NCBI GenBank assembly: GCA_022575985.1 | Contig: JAKSXM010000272.1 | Location: forward strand, 28,475,501-28,539,500 | Reading direction: 5' to 3' | DNA length: 64,000 nucleotides | DNA from: Anagrus nilaparvatae | Taxonomy: Eukaryota; Arthropoda; Insecta; Hymenoptera; Mymaridae | In this document: positions 23,563 to 35,900 of the stretch, piece after piece | How positions within the stretch are numbered: position 1 is the first letter of the stretch | Layout: every line of letters starts with the position of its first letter | The notes under the pieces: model-generated | Database searches by the model: none | Told to the model about the DNA's origin: nothing | The model's input: only the letters and a program-made list of their open reading frames with translations | Position numbers and translations under genes: made by a program

Positions 23563-26500
23563 ATTCGAATATCTCCTCTAAAACACCAAAATTTAACTAA
23601 CTAGTACTTTGTTAACATAATTTGTAAAATAAATAATTCAGCTGAATTTTATATTTTTGCTACGTTTTGCATTTGGCTATAAGTCTGTAATATATTTTAT
23701 TTTATAAAGAGGAAGAGTACGTATTGGATATGCCAGATCTTGACCCCGCTTGGCAGAGCGTTTTTTCAAGTTGAGAAAATACTTCCTAAACCTATATTTT
23801 GATCCCATTTACCCTATAATAGTGAGTCTGAATGTACATAAATGGGATTTTTTAGTTATTTTTCCATTTAATGCTGCTTTTTTTGCAACGATCAAAAAAC
23901 TTCTGGTTGTTCTCATTTTTTTACTGTTTAAAGGTCAACTTTTAACGGAATTTTTTATTACTTATATTCTTTCTTTTCGATTGACAGTAAACAAAATGCC
24001 TATTTTTGATCAAAAATAATAACCCTTAAACAAAAAAAAAAAATAATTCATATTACAAGTTGTTTGATTGCAAAGTGGCAGCTTTATACGGTAAAATATC
24101 TGAAAACCCATTTTTATAAATTCAGAATAGCTGTTCTAGGCTCAGAAGGCCTATAAGATTGAAGGTATCGGGAGCGTCTTGCTCACAAAAGGAATCGTTT
24201 TGCCACGTAAAGTATAGATCTTGCAGATTACAATAGCCTATTTTGGACGCTATTTTAAAATTTTAAATTTGACTTATTAACTTTGAGCTTAATAGGATGT
24301 ACCCTATAATTTTTTTAAAATTCAATTACGAATACTTATTTGTCAAATTTCGATCGTTTTTTAAGGTTGGCCTAAGAATACTTTTAAAGAAGCATTTCCT
24401 GATAATAAAATTCTTTTTCAGGAAAATTTTATTGAAATGAAAGAGTTGGTAGATAAATTAAAATCAAATGTATCAAAAATAACCGAGGGTGGAGGTAGAA
24501 AAGCAAAAGAAAGACATACGAGCAAAGGAAAATTATTGGCTCGCGAAAGAATAAATGTTTTAATCGATAGAACATCTCCTTTTCTAGAATTTTCACAACT
24601 TGCAGGTTACGGAATGTATGAAAATGAAGAAGTTCCTGCTGGTGGTATTATAACTGGTATTGGAAGAGTCGAAGGGTAAGATATAAATGTTTAATTGCAT
24701 TTTTTTCTAATAAAAAATTTGCGAGTATAATGTAATTTTTTTTAATTTTAGTTGAGGAAGTTAACTTATAATTAATGATAAATAAAACATTTGAATTAAA
24801 ATAAAAAATATTTATGCTTTATTATTTAATTTCTTAAAGAACATTATTCATAAGAAACAAAGTAATAAATAGAGAAGAGATATGTATTTTTAATTTAATA
24901 GGTATAATTTTCTTGTTATGCATACTGTGTTTTCTAGAGTACATATATTTTTATAGAACATGAAAAATTTTTTAATGTAAAGTTTGCAGTTCAAATGAAT
25001 AATTGAAATTATAATTTACTACATTGGATTTAATTGGTTTATTTTCTTTTTGTTTTTATAACGTAATCAATAAATTTTAAATGTAACTAATAAAAATCTT
25101 TATTTAAGTCAAAGTAGACCCCCAAAAAAATAATAATTGAAATTTTTTCAAAATTTATTTCTGCGTTTTGGACTTTTCCTTGATCTTTGTTTTCTAAACA
25201 TTTTTTATTCTTTATAAGTCAGTAAAATTTTTTGTTTGAAAATTAACCTTCTGCCCAAAATAAAGTTTACAGATTTTTCTGCCATTTATGCTTTGATATT
25301 TTAACCAAGTTATTTACGCTGAAATCGAATATTTATACGCGTTTAGCAACCTTAAAAACATTACAGTAGATAAAAAAGTTAAAAAAAACCGCTAAATTGT
25401 TTATTATGGGCAATTGGACCCTTTTCAGTAAAATTGGGAGCCCGTATTCGTTATTAGTGATCTAAAACACTTTATACTGGGTGGAAAATTTCAATCTATA
25501 CCTATAAAGCATAAAATTTTTTTCTTAAATTAACAAACATAATTTTAAAATTATTTTTCATCCAATTTCAATTTGTTTGAAAATTTGAAATTTAATTTAA
25601 AAAATCTCAAATAATATTGATAGAAGAATATTCTTCATGTGGAAGAGAATTTGATTCTGAAAGTTATAATAATTATTTTTTCAGAACTGAATGTGTTATA
25701 GTAGCAAATGATGCTACTGTCAAAGGTGGTACTTATTTTCCAATTACAGTGAAAAAGCATTTACGCGCTCAAGAAATAGCACAAGAAAATAGACTTCCAT
25801 GCATTTACTTAGTCGATAGTGGTGGAGCAAATTTACCAAAACAAGCAGAAATATTTGCAGATAAAATGCATTTCGGTAGAATATTTTATAATCAAGCAAA
25901 TATGAGCGCTGCAGGTATTCCACAAATCGCTGTGGTAATGGGGAGTTGCACTGCTGGTTAGTAGAGAATTTAATATGCTAGTTTATTGTATAAAAGTATA
26001 GGAAAAAGTAGATTAAAAAACTATAAAAGAAAATTAATAAAATTTATTCTAGTTTTTAAACAATTAAAATCAAAATAAATAGTATATTATTTACCGAAAG
26101 AGTAAATTTTTGGGTTAGTTTTGTTATTTCATTCGGGTCTTGCTAAAATATTCCGAAGCCGAATAGAGCATTTTTTGTTAGTCCGCGTTAAACATTTTAA
26201 ATAATTTCTTTCAGGGGGGGCTTACGTACCTGCAATGGCTGATGAAAGTATAATTGTTCGCAGACAAGGAACTATTTTTTTGGCTGGACCACCTTTAGTT
26301 AAAGCTTCGACTGGTGAAGAAGTTTCCGCAGAAGATTTGGGTGGGGCTGAACTTCATTGCCAGTAAAATATTAAATTTTAAACATGAATAAAAATATTTA
26401 TTTATTAAAAATTAAATTATCTTTTTTTAGGAAATCTGGTGTAACTGATCATCTCGCAATCGACGATACTCATGCTCTTCATTTAGCGCGTAACGTAGTG

Positions 26501-28359
26501 AAAAACTTAAACATTCAACAAAATCATGCCAAAGACGTAAAAATAAATATTGAAATTAAAAGACCAATTTATCCAGCACAAGAACTTTATGGTATAGTTG
26601 GTAATAATTTAAAAAGGCCTTTTGATGTAAAAGAGGTAATTGCAAGGATAGTAGATGCTTCGGAATTTAATGAATTCAAAGCCGAATATGGAAAAACTTT
26701 AGTCACAGGATTTGCCAGAATTCATGGTTACCCAGTTGGAATTGTAGCAAATAATGGTGTACTTTTTTCAGAAAGTGCATTAAAAGGTGCACATTTTATA
26801 CAATTGTGTGCTCAAAGAAAAATTCCTTTAATATTTTTACAAAATATAACAGGTAATGTATTAATTTCTTATGAAAACATTTTATTATTTTCTTCGTATT
26901 TAACATAAAAATCATAAAAAATAATTTTAAAAAATATTTCATTCATCAAATTCATCCTGTCATTCACGTACACGTCCTCGCATATGTCATTATGATATTT
27001 AGTCGACGTTGAAGGTTTGTACAGAAATTCATGTTTACAAGTAGCAATTGTGTGAATTATTAAAATTTTTTATTTTATTTTAATTGAAAACCTGTTTCTT
27101 TGCATCTGCAATTCAAAAAAGTACTTTTTTTCTTAAATTTATTTTATGGAAATGAATTTATCATTTATAGGCTTTAATTATTATTGATTAACTTTTAGCA
27201 TTTTACTCATGTTTATTACTTTAACCCATTAGCACCGGTATGACCAATTGACAGACGCTTGGTTTTTTTGCTTCAAAATAGGGTAAAAATAATATTTTAT
27301 GTATTTAAAGATGTTTGGACAAGTATTATTGGCCAATATTTAAATATAGCTGCTTAAAGCAGAAAAACCAATTGTCTATGAAATTATTGTGCTGGCGCTA
27401 ATGGGTTAAACAAGTAGTGTGCGGTTACCAGAAATAATCCGGATTTCGGGTACCTGAACTAAATTTCGGCTTTTTTTCTCAGGTCAAATTTCGTGTAAAG
27501 CCAGAAATTTCTCGAAAAATTTTTGCAGTTTAAATTTTGAATTGGAAGCTTTCTTGCCTATACGAAACCCGATCCAACTCAAAGCACAAAATCCGAAATT
27601 TCGGGTAACCAAACGGGGTGTTCCCTACTTTAAACACTTAAAAAAGTTCATCAATTTGACTAAATACTTGATTTAGGTTTCATGGTTGGCAAAGATGCTG
27701 AAACTGGTGGTATTGCAAAAAATGGTGCTAAAATGGTTACTGCCGTAGCGTGTGCAAATGTTCCGAAAATTACCGTTATTATAGGTGGTTCATACGGTGC
27801 TGGTAACTATGGTAAGTTTTAAATTTTTTAAAATTTAAACTAATAATCGTTAGGATTAATTTTTTTATTTTGCAAATATTTTATTTTTAGGAATGTGTGG
27901 AAGAGCATATTCGCCAAGATTTCTTTATATGTGGCCAAATGCTAAAATTTCCGTAATGGGTGGAGAACAAGCAGCCGGAGTATTAGCACAAATTACAAGA
28001 GATCAACGAAAAAGGGATGGAAAAGAGGTAAGTGTAATTTTTATGAAGTAGAAGGTTCATTTTAATTTTTAAATTATTTTTTATAAACAGTGGACACAAG
28101 AAGAAGAAGATAATTTAAAAAATCCTATAATAAAACAATTTGACACCGAAGGAAGCCCGTATTACTCAAGTGCTAGGTAAATACATATTAATTTATTTTA
28201 AACATTTTTATGAAAATAAATTTAAAAATAAAAATTTTAAGGTTATGGGATGATGGAGTAATTGATCCTGTTGATACTAGAACAGTTTTGGCCTTAAGTC
28301 TTGCAGCAGCTCTTAATGCACCAATTCCTGATTACAAATTTGGTGTTTTTAGAATGTAA
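22845..28359 (+). CDS. MCCC2: Methylcrotonyl-CoA carboxylase beta subunit, complete, 562 aa
   Basis: The carboxyltransferase subunit of mitochondrial 3-methylcrotonyl-CoA carboxylase, which carboxylates 3-methylcrotonyl-CoA in leucine breakdown together with the biotin-bearing alpha subunit. Nine exons with GT-AG junctions keep one frame: 22845-22961, 24422-24675, 25685-25956, 26215-26362, 26431-26852, 27677-27811, 27891-28027, 28091-28176 and 28242-28359. The 562 residues are in line with animal MCCC2. Residues 1-20 are basic, hydrophobic and lack acidic residues, as expected of a mitochondrial targeting peptide. The N-terminal carboxyltransferase half has [26 protein letters not shown] and [11 protein letters not shown]. 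The C-terminal half has [31 protein letters not shown] and [10 protein letters not shown]. No break or missing motif is seen. Intron 5 (26853-27676) holds two MITEs, and intron 1 holds a long poly(A) run. Confidence 0.96.
23532..23560. repeat. Poly(A) run in MCCC2 intron 1
   Basis: About 29 consecutive A after AATCAATTT. It is either a microsatellite or the tail of a retroposed fragment on the plus strand. The upstream sequence is not recognised, and length is likely to be unreliable in the assembly. Confidence 0.7.
27221..27409. mobile_element. TTAA-flanked MITE (piggyBac-like) in MCCC2 intron 5
   Basis: A 189-bp unit bounded by TTAA, with termini CCCATTAGCACCGG and GTGCTGGCGCTAATGGG. CCC...GGG ends next to TTAA are typical of piggyBac. 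The ends resemble those at 12783-13010 (CTCATAACGCCG), so the two are probably related families. Confidence 0.85.
27418..27622. mobile_element. Short MITE in MCCC2 intron 5
   Basis: CGGTTACCAGAAATAATCCG on the left faces CCGAAATTTCGGGTAACC on the right, about 190 bp apart. It lies immediately after the TTAA element. No target duplication could be fixed. Confidence 0.6.
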
Positions 28360-29958
28360 TAAAGAAGTTATCATAATATTTTTATAAACTTGTTACATAC
28401 GCCACATTCCAAATGTGCGAAAATATTTTTTATCTAAATTTATAAGAATTAAAAAATACAAATTTTATGAAAAAAATGAAATTAAAATTTATTCACAAAA
28501 AATATTTTTAGTAAATTTTTATGCTATAAATCCAGTATAAAGAAATTGTAAAGGTACCAGAAAATAAAGAATTGAAGTTTTTATTTTTTCATTAAATTTT
28601 TTATTACTATATTTATATTTGACATTAATTTCGGGTTTAAATTTATTTTTACATAATTATAAAACAGAAAATGGAATTTTATTAAAACGCATACATTTTT
28701 AACTCTTTAGCATTTTGCTTTAGACCTACGGATTTAACTATAAATTTAAAACTTTATTTTATCTAGAACAAAATTTTGTTATAATTGTTGGTGTTTATTT
28801 ACACTCTAAATATGAACCTCTGGTTCCATGCCAAAATTAATTAACAGAAAAATTTTCGAATAGTTTTAACTTTTACATAAGAAAATGGAAACAAAGCAGC
28901 TTAGACTGCGAATTATCATGTTGCTTTGCTTGAATTTTGTTTACAGCACACTAATCTGACATTATACAAAGTTGTATTAATAAAATTTGACAGCATGAAA
29001 CCAGAGGGCTAAACTTAACTTAAATACGTGAATTAAAAAAATTAATTAATTAATTAAGCAGTATTTAATTTTATTCTTAACAATTAATGTCCTGAGACTA
29101 GGTTTTTATTCTCTGTTTACAAAAACTGAATTACCAATCACCTAAAAAATCAAAATTTTCAATTTTTCCCTAAAATATTTAAATTTCAACAATAATTCAG
29201 TAGTCATACAACAGAGAAAATTTTTTATTTTTTCTATATACATAAAATAAATTGTGTATAAAAAAAAAGTTCTTATTATTATTGTACTTTTCTTAATTTT
29301 ATATCATCAATTTAACTACATAATGCATAAAATATTTTTCTTACAATAAAAGTCCGTTAAAATTGTCATGTTATACATTTTTACATATTTGAATTAAAAT
29401 CACTTCTTATTTACGTTTATTATTATTATCTTGAGAAAATACAAAATTATTAGAGGTATAACTGCATCGACAGTTACTTTTTTTTCTTTATACAAAAAAA
29501 AAGTAAAATAAACACACACGCACAAAAAAAAAATTTATTTTTTTCTTTCTTTCATTTTAACATTTTTACGATGAATGATGAATATGATTAATTATGACGA
29601 TGATAATGATTATCAAAATTTTTTTGTCACTATTATTATTATTATTATTAGTCAAGCTATAAATTCATTTTATTGACTTTTATTTCTTTGAGTTTATTAA
29701 TAGTTTTTCATGTTTATCACATTAATTTATTAATACTTTTTTCTTTTTTTTATTACAAAGTAAAACGTTTTAATTTTTTTATATATTACTTTTTATTAAA
29801 GAGTATTTAACGGTTAAAAAGAACTTGAAAATAATAAATAAATAACAAAAAAACGTTCTATACTTGTATTAAATAAAAAAAAAAAATTCTTAAATGTTTT
29901 ATTGGAATCGAGTTTCTTCTTCTTTATTTATATTTTTTTGTTGATACTGTTTTTTTTT
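28360..29958. other. Intergenic region between MCCC2 and the ZP gene 3' end
   Basis: Convergent gene ends. AATAAA near 28565 could serve MCCC2 polyadenylation. An ATT microsatellite lies at 29632-29650. No gene recognised. Confidence 0.4.
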
Positions 29959-32900
29959 TTAAAGAATTCTAGAAAAACATAGTAGAAAAATCATGAGACT
30001 GAAGATATATGTCGTTGTTGAGCAACTGGAATCTACGACACCAGTAATGTATTTCAATTCTTCTCGTACTTCCTCAGCTCTAACTGTCCTTTCGACAAAA
30101 TGTTTCTTTCCTTTTCGAATGAATTTAGAAATATCTGAGACAAATGTTTAAAAAAAAAAAAAGGTTTTTTTTGCATTGTTAAAGCGTTAAGGACTTTTTT
30201 TTTCAAAGCAAATTTTTGATAGTATTTTTAATGTAAAAGCGAATAAGCAAAAATTAGGTAAAGTTTTTAATCAAGAATTTTAATTAAAACAGTTGAATTA
30301 TTCAACTGTAATTTTATGTCCATTTCATGCAAGATTAAGAAAAATTAAATTTTTTAATTAAATTTTTTATTTACCAGCATTAAGTTCGGAATTAGGATCA
30401 AAATCCACCCTGATAAACATCGACATTGCCATTTCGAATACCTCGTTTTTGCCATCACCGGATGATTCCAAAGAACGTCTTTTCCTACCGTAACCGATTT
30501 GTCCATTACTGCATTCGATCTGTAAAGAAGATTAAATTTTTTCAGTTATTTATTAGTTAACTAATTATATCTATTTCTATTTATATTAGGAGTTAGCTTA
30601 ACCCAAAAATAAATTAATTTTTTCTTATTAATGTTTTCCGAAGGGTTAATCAACAATTAACATACCATTTCCCAAAAAGTAATTGTAATCAAGACTATAT
30701 TGTTAATGGTACATAAATTAAAAAATAATAATAACGAGATCCGTCAATAGATGAAACAGTTTTAATCAAATAGGTGAGTGCGTTTTAATCAAAAATAAAA
30801 ATTTTTTTCAATAATACAAATAATTTAATATAAGTAGAAAATACAATATTTAGGGTATCAATGTTTTAAGAGGTTCTTTATATAATATTGAAAATACATT
30901 TCACTTTCGAGAAATTTAATAATTTTTGTTAATATAGCACATCAATATATATTTTATATATTTTTATTTTATCTTACCTATTCAGTCAATAAAGGACACT
31001 GGGTACAATAGATATACTATTTTAGCTTAATATTATAGTGAGTAAAAATATAATCAATAAAACTTTACTCAATTTGCAATTTAAAATTTACATAATAATT
31101 GAGATCTAAAATTTATTATAATACGACAAAAAAATAATCAACACACGTTTTATTGATTATATTTTGGTTGTATTGTAATAAATTTTAGATCTTTGAATGA
31201 ATCAGCGTTTGTATTATTTCTATTTCCAGATGTTAACCCATTCCAACCTCTTATCAGTCTTAAGGGACATGCACGAGTGTTAACGCTACCCTTTACATTA
31301 AGTTTAAAATAAGGTCTTAAGTTTCTAACTGACTTTTTAAAAACTCTCTTAGCAAATATTCTATTTAAATCATTGCATATGAAGCTATTATGCATAAGCT
31401 TCCAAACAAAAACCATAACGCAATAGTCATGTTGACTTTTAACCTTAAAAATTGGTGCCAGTCAAAACTCAGAACTGCTGTTTAGCATTATCGGTACCTT
31501 TTAGACCAATTTTTTAAAAGAATAACGAATGTTAAGAAAAAACTGAATATTTTAATATTAATTTAAAAAATAATTAGGTGTATTTTATACTGAAACTTCT
31601 TTCTGTATTTCAAAATTCTGCCTGGTGCTGATTCTGCTAAACAGAAGTTCTGAGTTTTGACTGGCGCCCTTTTGAACATTACAATTTAAATATGGTGCCC
31701 AAATATGAGAAATATTAGTATCAAAACTAATTATATTTATATGAAGTTTACAACCAATTGATTAGATATATTAAAAAATTTAAAGTTAAAATAACTTAAG
31801 TTTTCATACTGCCTCGCGTCCTGCTTTATTAAATTTAAATACATTTATTATAATTTTTAAGTAAAAACCAGGAAGTGATAAGCTATATTCAGTTGTAAAA
31901 AAAAATATAAAATCAGCCAAATACCTACTTTAAGCAAAAACTATTAAAATGTATTTAAACATAGTTAATTTATTCATGTTCAATTATAGGCTTGTTTTAC
32001 TTTTTAAAGCCTTGTTATTTCATTTTTTTTTGTTTTGTTACTAATATGAAATTCCAAACTTTATAGTTAAGCAATAAATCACTCGCGTTCAACAGTTACT
32101 GTGTATTAAGGATAAAGATAATTTATCATAAATTTTTAAAAAACGAAATAAAATACTTACTCCTCTACATTTATCAACACAAACAGTAACAGTCCCTCGA
32201 AATTGAACATAACTACTTTCTGGAAATTTGAACGCCCTAAATTTAGCCGATAAGAAATCACCATCGACAGTATTAAAATTTTCAAATAAATATGGATCAA
32301 CCGAGCATCTAAAAATAAAATAAAATTTAAATATAGGTATGCAAAGAAAAAAAAATATAAAAGTTATTTATGCTTACCCATTATAAATAATAGTTTCTTC
32401 TTGAGTTTTAGTATCAGTAACTTGCATATGTGTTACCAAAAGACCATAAACTTTAGCTGGTTCTTCGCTTAAATATATTTCCATTTGCAATGGCGTACCA
32501 GGACTTACAACCAATTCATCTTTTATTATTTTATGACCTTGTCTAACATTAAATAATAATGTTGGTTCTGATGTATTACCAATAAGTGTTTCTAATACTG
32601 GTGTGTTCCTGTAAAAAAAAATCTTAGGTCAGAAAATTTGATACGGAAGGAATTTTTTTTGTTTTGCGGTATTATGTCTTTTGATCGAACCGGTAAAGCT
32701 CCTGCAGTGCAGTGTATAAAAGATCGTTTTATTCGATCTTTTCCTGTACCACACTATTTATGCACTAAAAGTTTCTTATATATTAGCTATTCTCTATTAT
32801 AACTTTTTTTTAATACTAAAAAAACGTGATAAAATAAAATTGTATTTATGTAAAAGCGACAGTAATATTAATATTAAATTAATTATAACAATTTTCCTCG

Positions 32901-35900
32901 TGTATTTTCTATCTCTAACATAACTATCGTCTGATTAAAATCTTATGAAAATGGTAATATTTTAATATATTTAAATAAAAACAAGTTTTATATCACATTA
33001 AAAATGAAAATTCATATTTATTTATGTTTTATTTCAACTTTATGTACAAATATATATTTCTGGGTATAATTATAAAATAATTTGCTGAATTGAACGTATT
33101 TTATAATTATCAGGGTATTTAATTTTAGATTAATTTGTTAAATTAGTTCTTCTAATTGATAGTTTTTCACTGATTGGTTAATGCTTTTTTAAACTGATGA
33201 TTGATTTTATGTTAAGTATTAGCAATTTATTGTAAATAAGCAAAAAATTTTTATATTTATTCAGTCTCTGTAAAGTAATCTTTTATGGGATAATATTCGT
33301 AATAGTTTTTGGACAAAATTATTTGATATTATAGAGGGATTTAACCCCAACTAGCCTCAATTTCGACTGGGGGATCGCAGAAATTGATCCAAACTATTTC
33401 TTTCCCGAAAATACAACTAAAAGTAAGTACTCTTAACTAATTTCAGCTTTATAGACAAATCCTGGATTTTTGGCAGTAATTTTTGTATTTTTTAGAATCA
33501 GAAAAAATAGCAATTTAAAAAATATCATTTATAGATCTAAAGATTTCAGATTAGTGTTTCTCGAGGAGTTTATTGGGAGGAATGAAAATGGGTTGTAAAA
33601 GAAGTCGAAAATCATAAAAATTTAAGGTCACATAATAATATTTTACCGAGGATCTTACCCAGAATATATTTTTTTTGCATATTTTCTTGTTAATTATCTT
33701 AAACTTTGACGAAGGTCAATATTAAATACAAAAAATAAAAGATTATTTATTATTTTTAGTAAAAAAAAGAAAAATAGTAAATTATTGCAAAAGATTGAAA
33801 ATATTTATTATCTTAAAATATAGCATTAGAAAATTCTTTAAATTTTTCAATGTTCTTCCAAGTATAACAGGGACAAGATAATACAAGTTTGACATATCAC
33901 GTAAAAAAATTTAGTTGATAAAAAAAAATATTTACTTATAAATTTATATCGCGTATGCATCAGTTTTATTTATAAAAAAAAGGGTATACCCTTTAAAAAA
34001 AATGGCTTTACGTCCATTTCTTATCATCTTGAATTTTATAAAGATAATAATAATAAAAAAGAAAATAACTACCTTAAAAACGGTATATAAAGAAATTTTC
34101 ACGCAAATCTCAATTATATTCAATATTTGTATACAGAGAGTACACCTGCCAAGAGTATATAAATATAAACACATCCGGCTTATCTTTTGGTAAGATTTAG
34201 AATTCTTGATTAGATCAACTGATTTATCTATATATTTTTTTACTATAACAGCTGCGTAATAACTGGACTTTTTTATGTTTATGCACATTGAAATTATTCA
34301 AGGATCTTTATGATTTAAGTTTATTATTATTGTTTGTAAGCATATTAGCTATTAAAAAATTGTATATATATGAATGTGAGCTAAAGATAATTTGTTGTAT
34401 GTTGTATATAATCGTGTTAATGAAATACACCTGACTTTTTATGTGTAATTGTAAATATGCAGAAGATGAAATTTAAGAAATATATTTATACTATCTGCTT
34501 CCGGCTCGTTTTGCTTGCTCCGGCTGCGCCCCCCTAGGCCCCTGCGACTTGAGTTTTTCAAAAATATGTTGTTTTAAATTACTCAATATTTTGTAAAATA
34601 ACCTTTTTTTACCCTATTATCTAAAATTTACTGTATCATAAAAATTACGGGCATATTTAACCCAGACGGATAATTAGTGATCAGCAATACAAAGCTTCGC
34701 TACCCTTCCTTAGGATACAGAAGCAGTTATTGTTTTCCTTGACTACCCATTCTAAAGTTCTACCTGATAATAGCTGTTCAAGCTTCTTTTAGTTACTATA
34801 TTCAGTTACTACATCAGTGGCTGATAAAAATTAGAAATATATATAATACTAGCTGCCTCCAGGTCGCTTCGCTCGCCCCGGCAGTCACCATGGGGGACCC
34901 CATGGACCCCTGCCACTTTATTGTTCCAAAAATATGTTGCTTTAGGTTACTCAATGTTAACATGGAACATGTTTATAGGGAGGGGGTACTTCAGAACTTG
35001 AAAATTAAGGGGGGGGGTCCAATTTGTCCTATTTAAGGAGGGGAGGATCAAATTTGTCCTATTTAAGGGGGGGGGGGTCATTATGAGACTTAGAATAACT
35101 AGGAGACATTGAAAAATCTGGGCTTAAGGACTTAGGATAATAAAGGTTTATGGACTTAGAATAATATCGATTAAGGGACTTAGAATAATTCAGGTTTAGG
35201 GAATCAAAATAGTTTGGGTTTAGAATCTTAAAAGCTAGTAAGGTGATAATTACAAATTATAAAATTAGAAAATTGTATTGTAATGTTGAGTAACATTTGT
35301 ATTATACCTAGTCCTCAGCTGAAAGTAAACATGTTCCATGCATTTAGGTTGTGTTTACACAAACTGGTTATAAGTTTTTTTGTAAAATAATCTTTTTTTA
35401 TCCGAGGTATTATCTAAAATTTACCGAACCATAAAAATTTTGGACATATGAACCCAGACAGATAATTAGTGATCAGCAATACAAAGATTCGCTACCCTTC
35501 CTTAGGATCCATAAGCACCAGTTGTTTCCCTCTACTACCCATTCTAGGGTTCTGTCTAGATAATTCTGCTGTTCAAGTTTCTTTTATTTACTACACGGTA
35601 GAATTGCTTCGGTTGAAAATTCAACCAATTGGTTGAATTTTACTATTTTTGGTTGAATTTTCAACCAATTGGTTGGAATTTCAACCAAAAATAGTAATTT
35701 TCAACCAATTGGTTGAATTTTCAACCAAAAATAGTAATTTTCTACCAATTGGTTTCATTTTCAACCATTTGGTTGAATATTCAACCAAAAAATAGTAAAA
35801 TTCAACCAAAATGTTTGAAAATTCAACCAATAGCTAAAATACAAAATAAAATTGTTGTAATTATAATACAGAGTAAAAAATGATCTGTGCATCCATTAAA

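Noticed and set aside
33944..34288. Overlapping frames on both strands
   Set aside because: Low-complexity AT-rich text within an intron; neither strand shows a domain or plausible splice structure.
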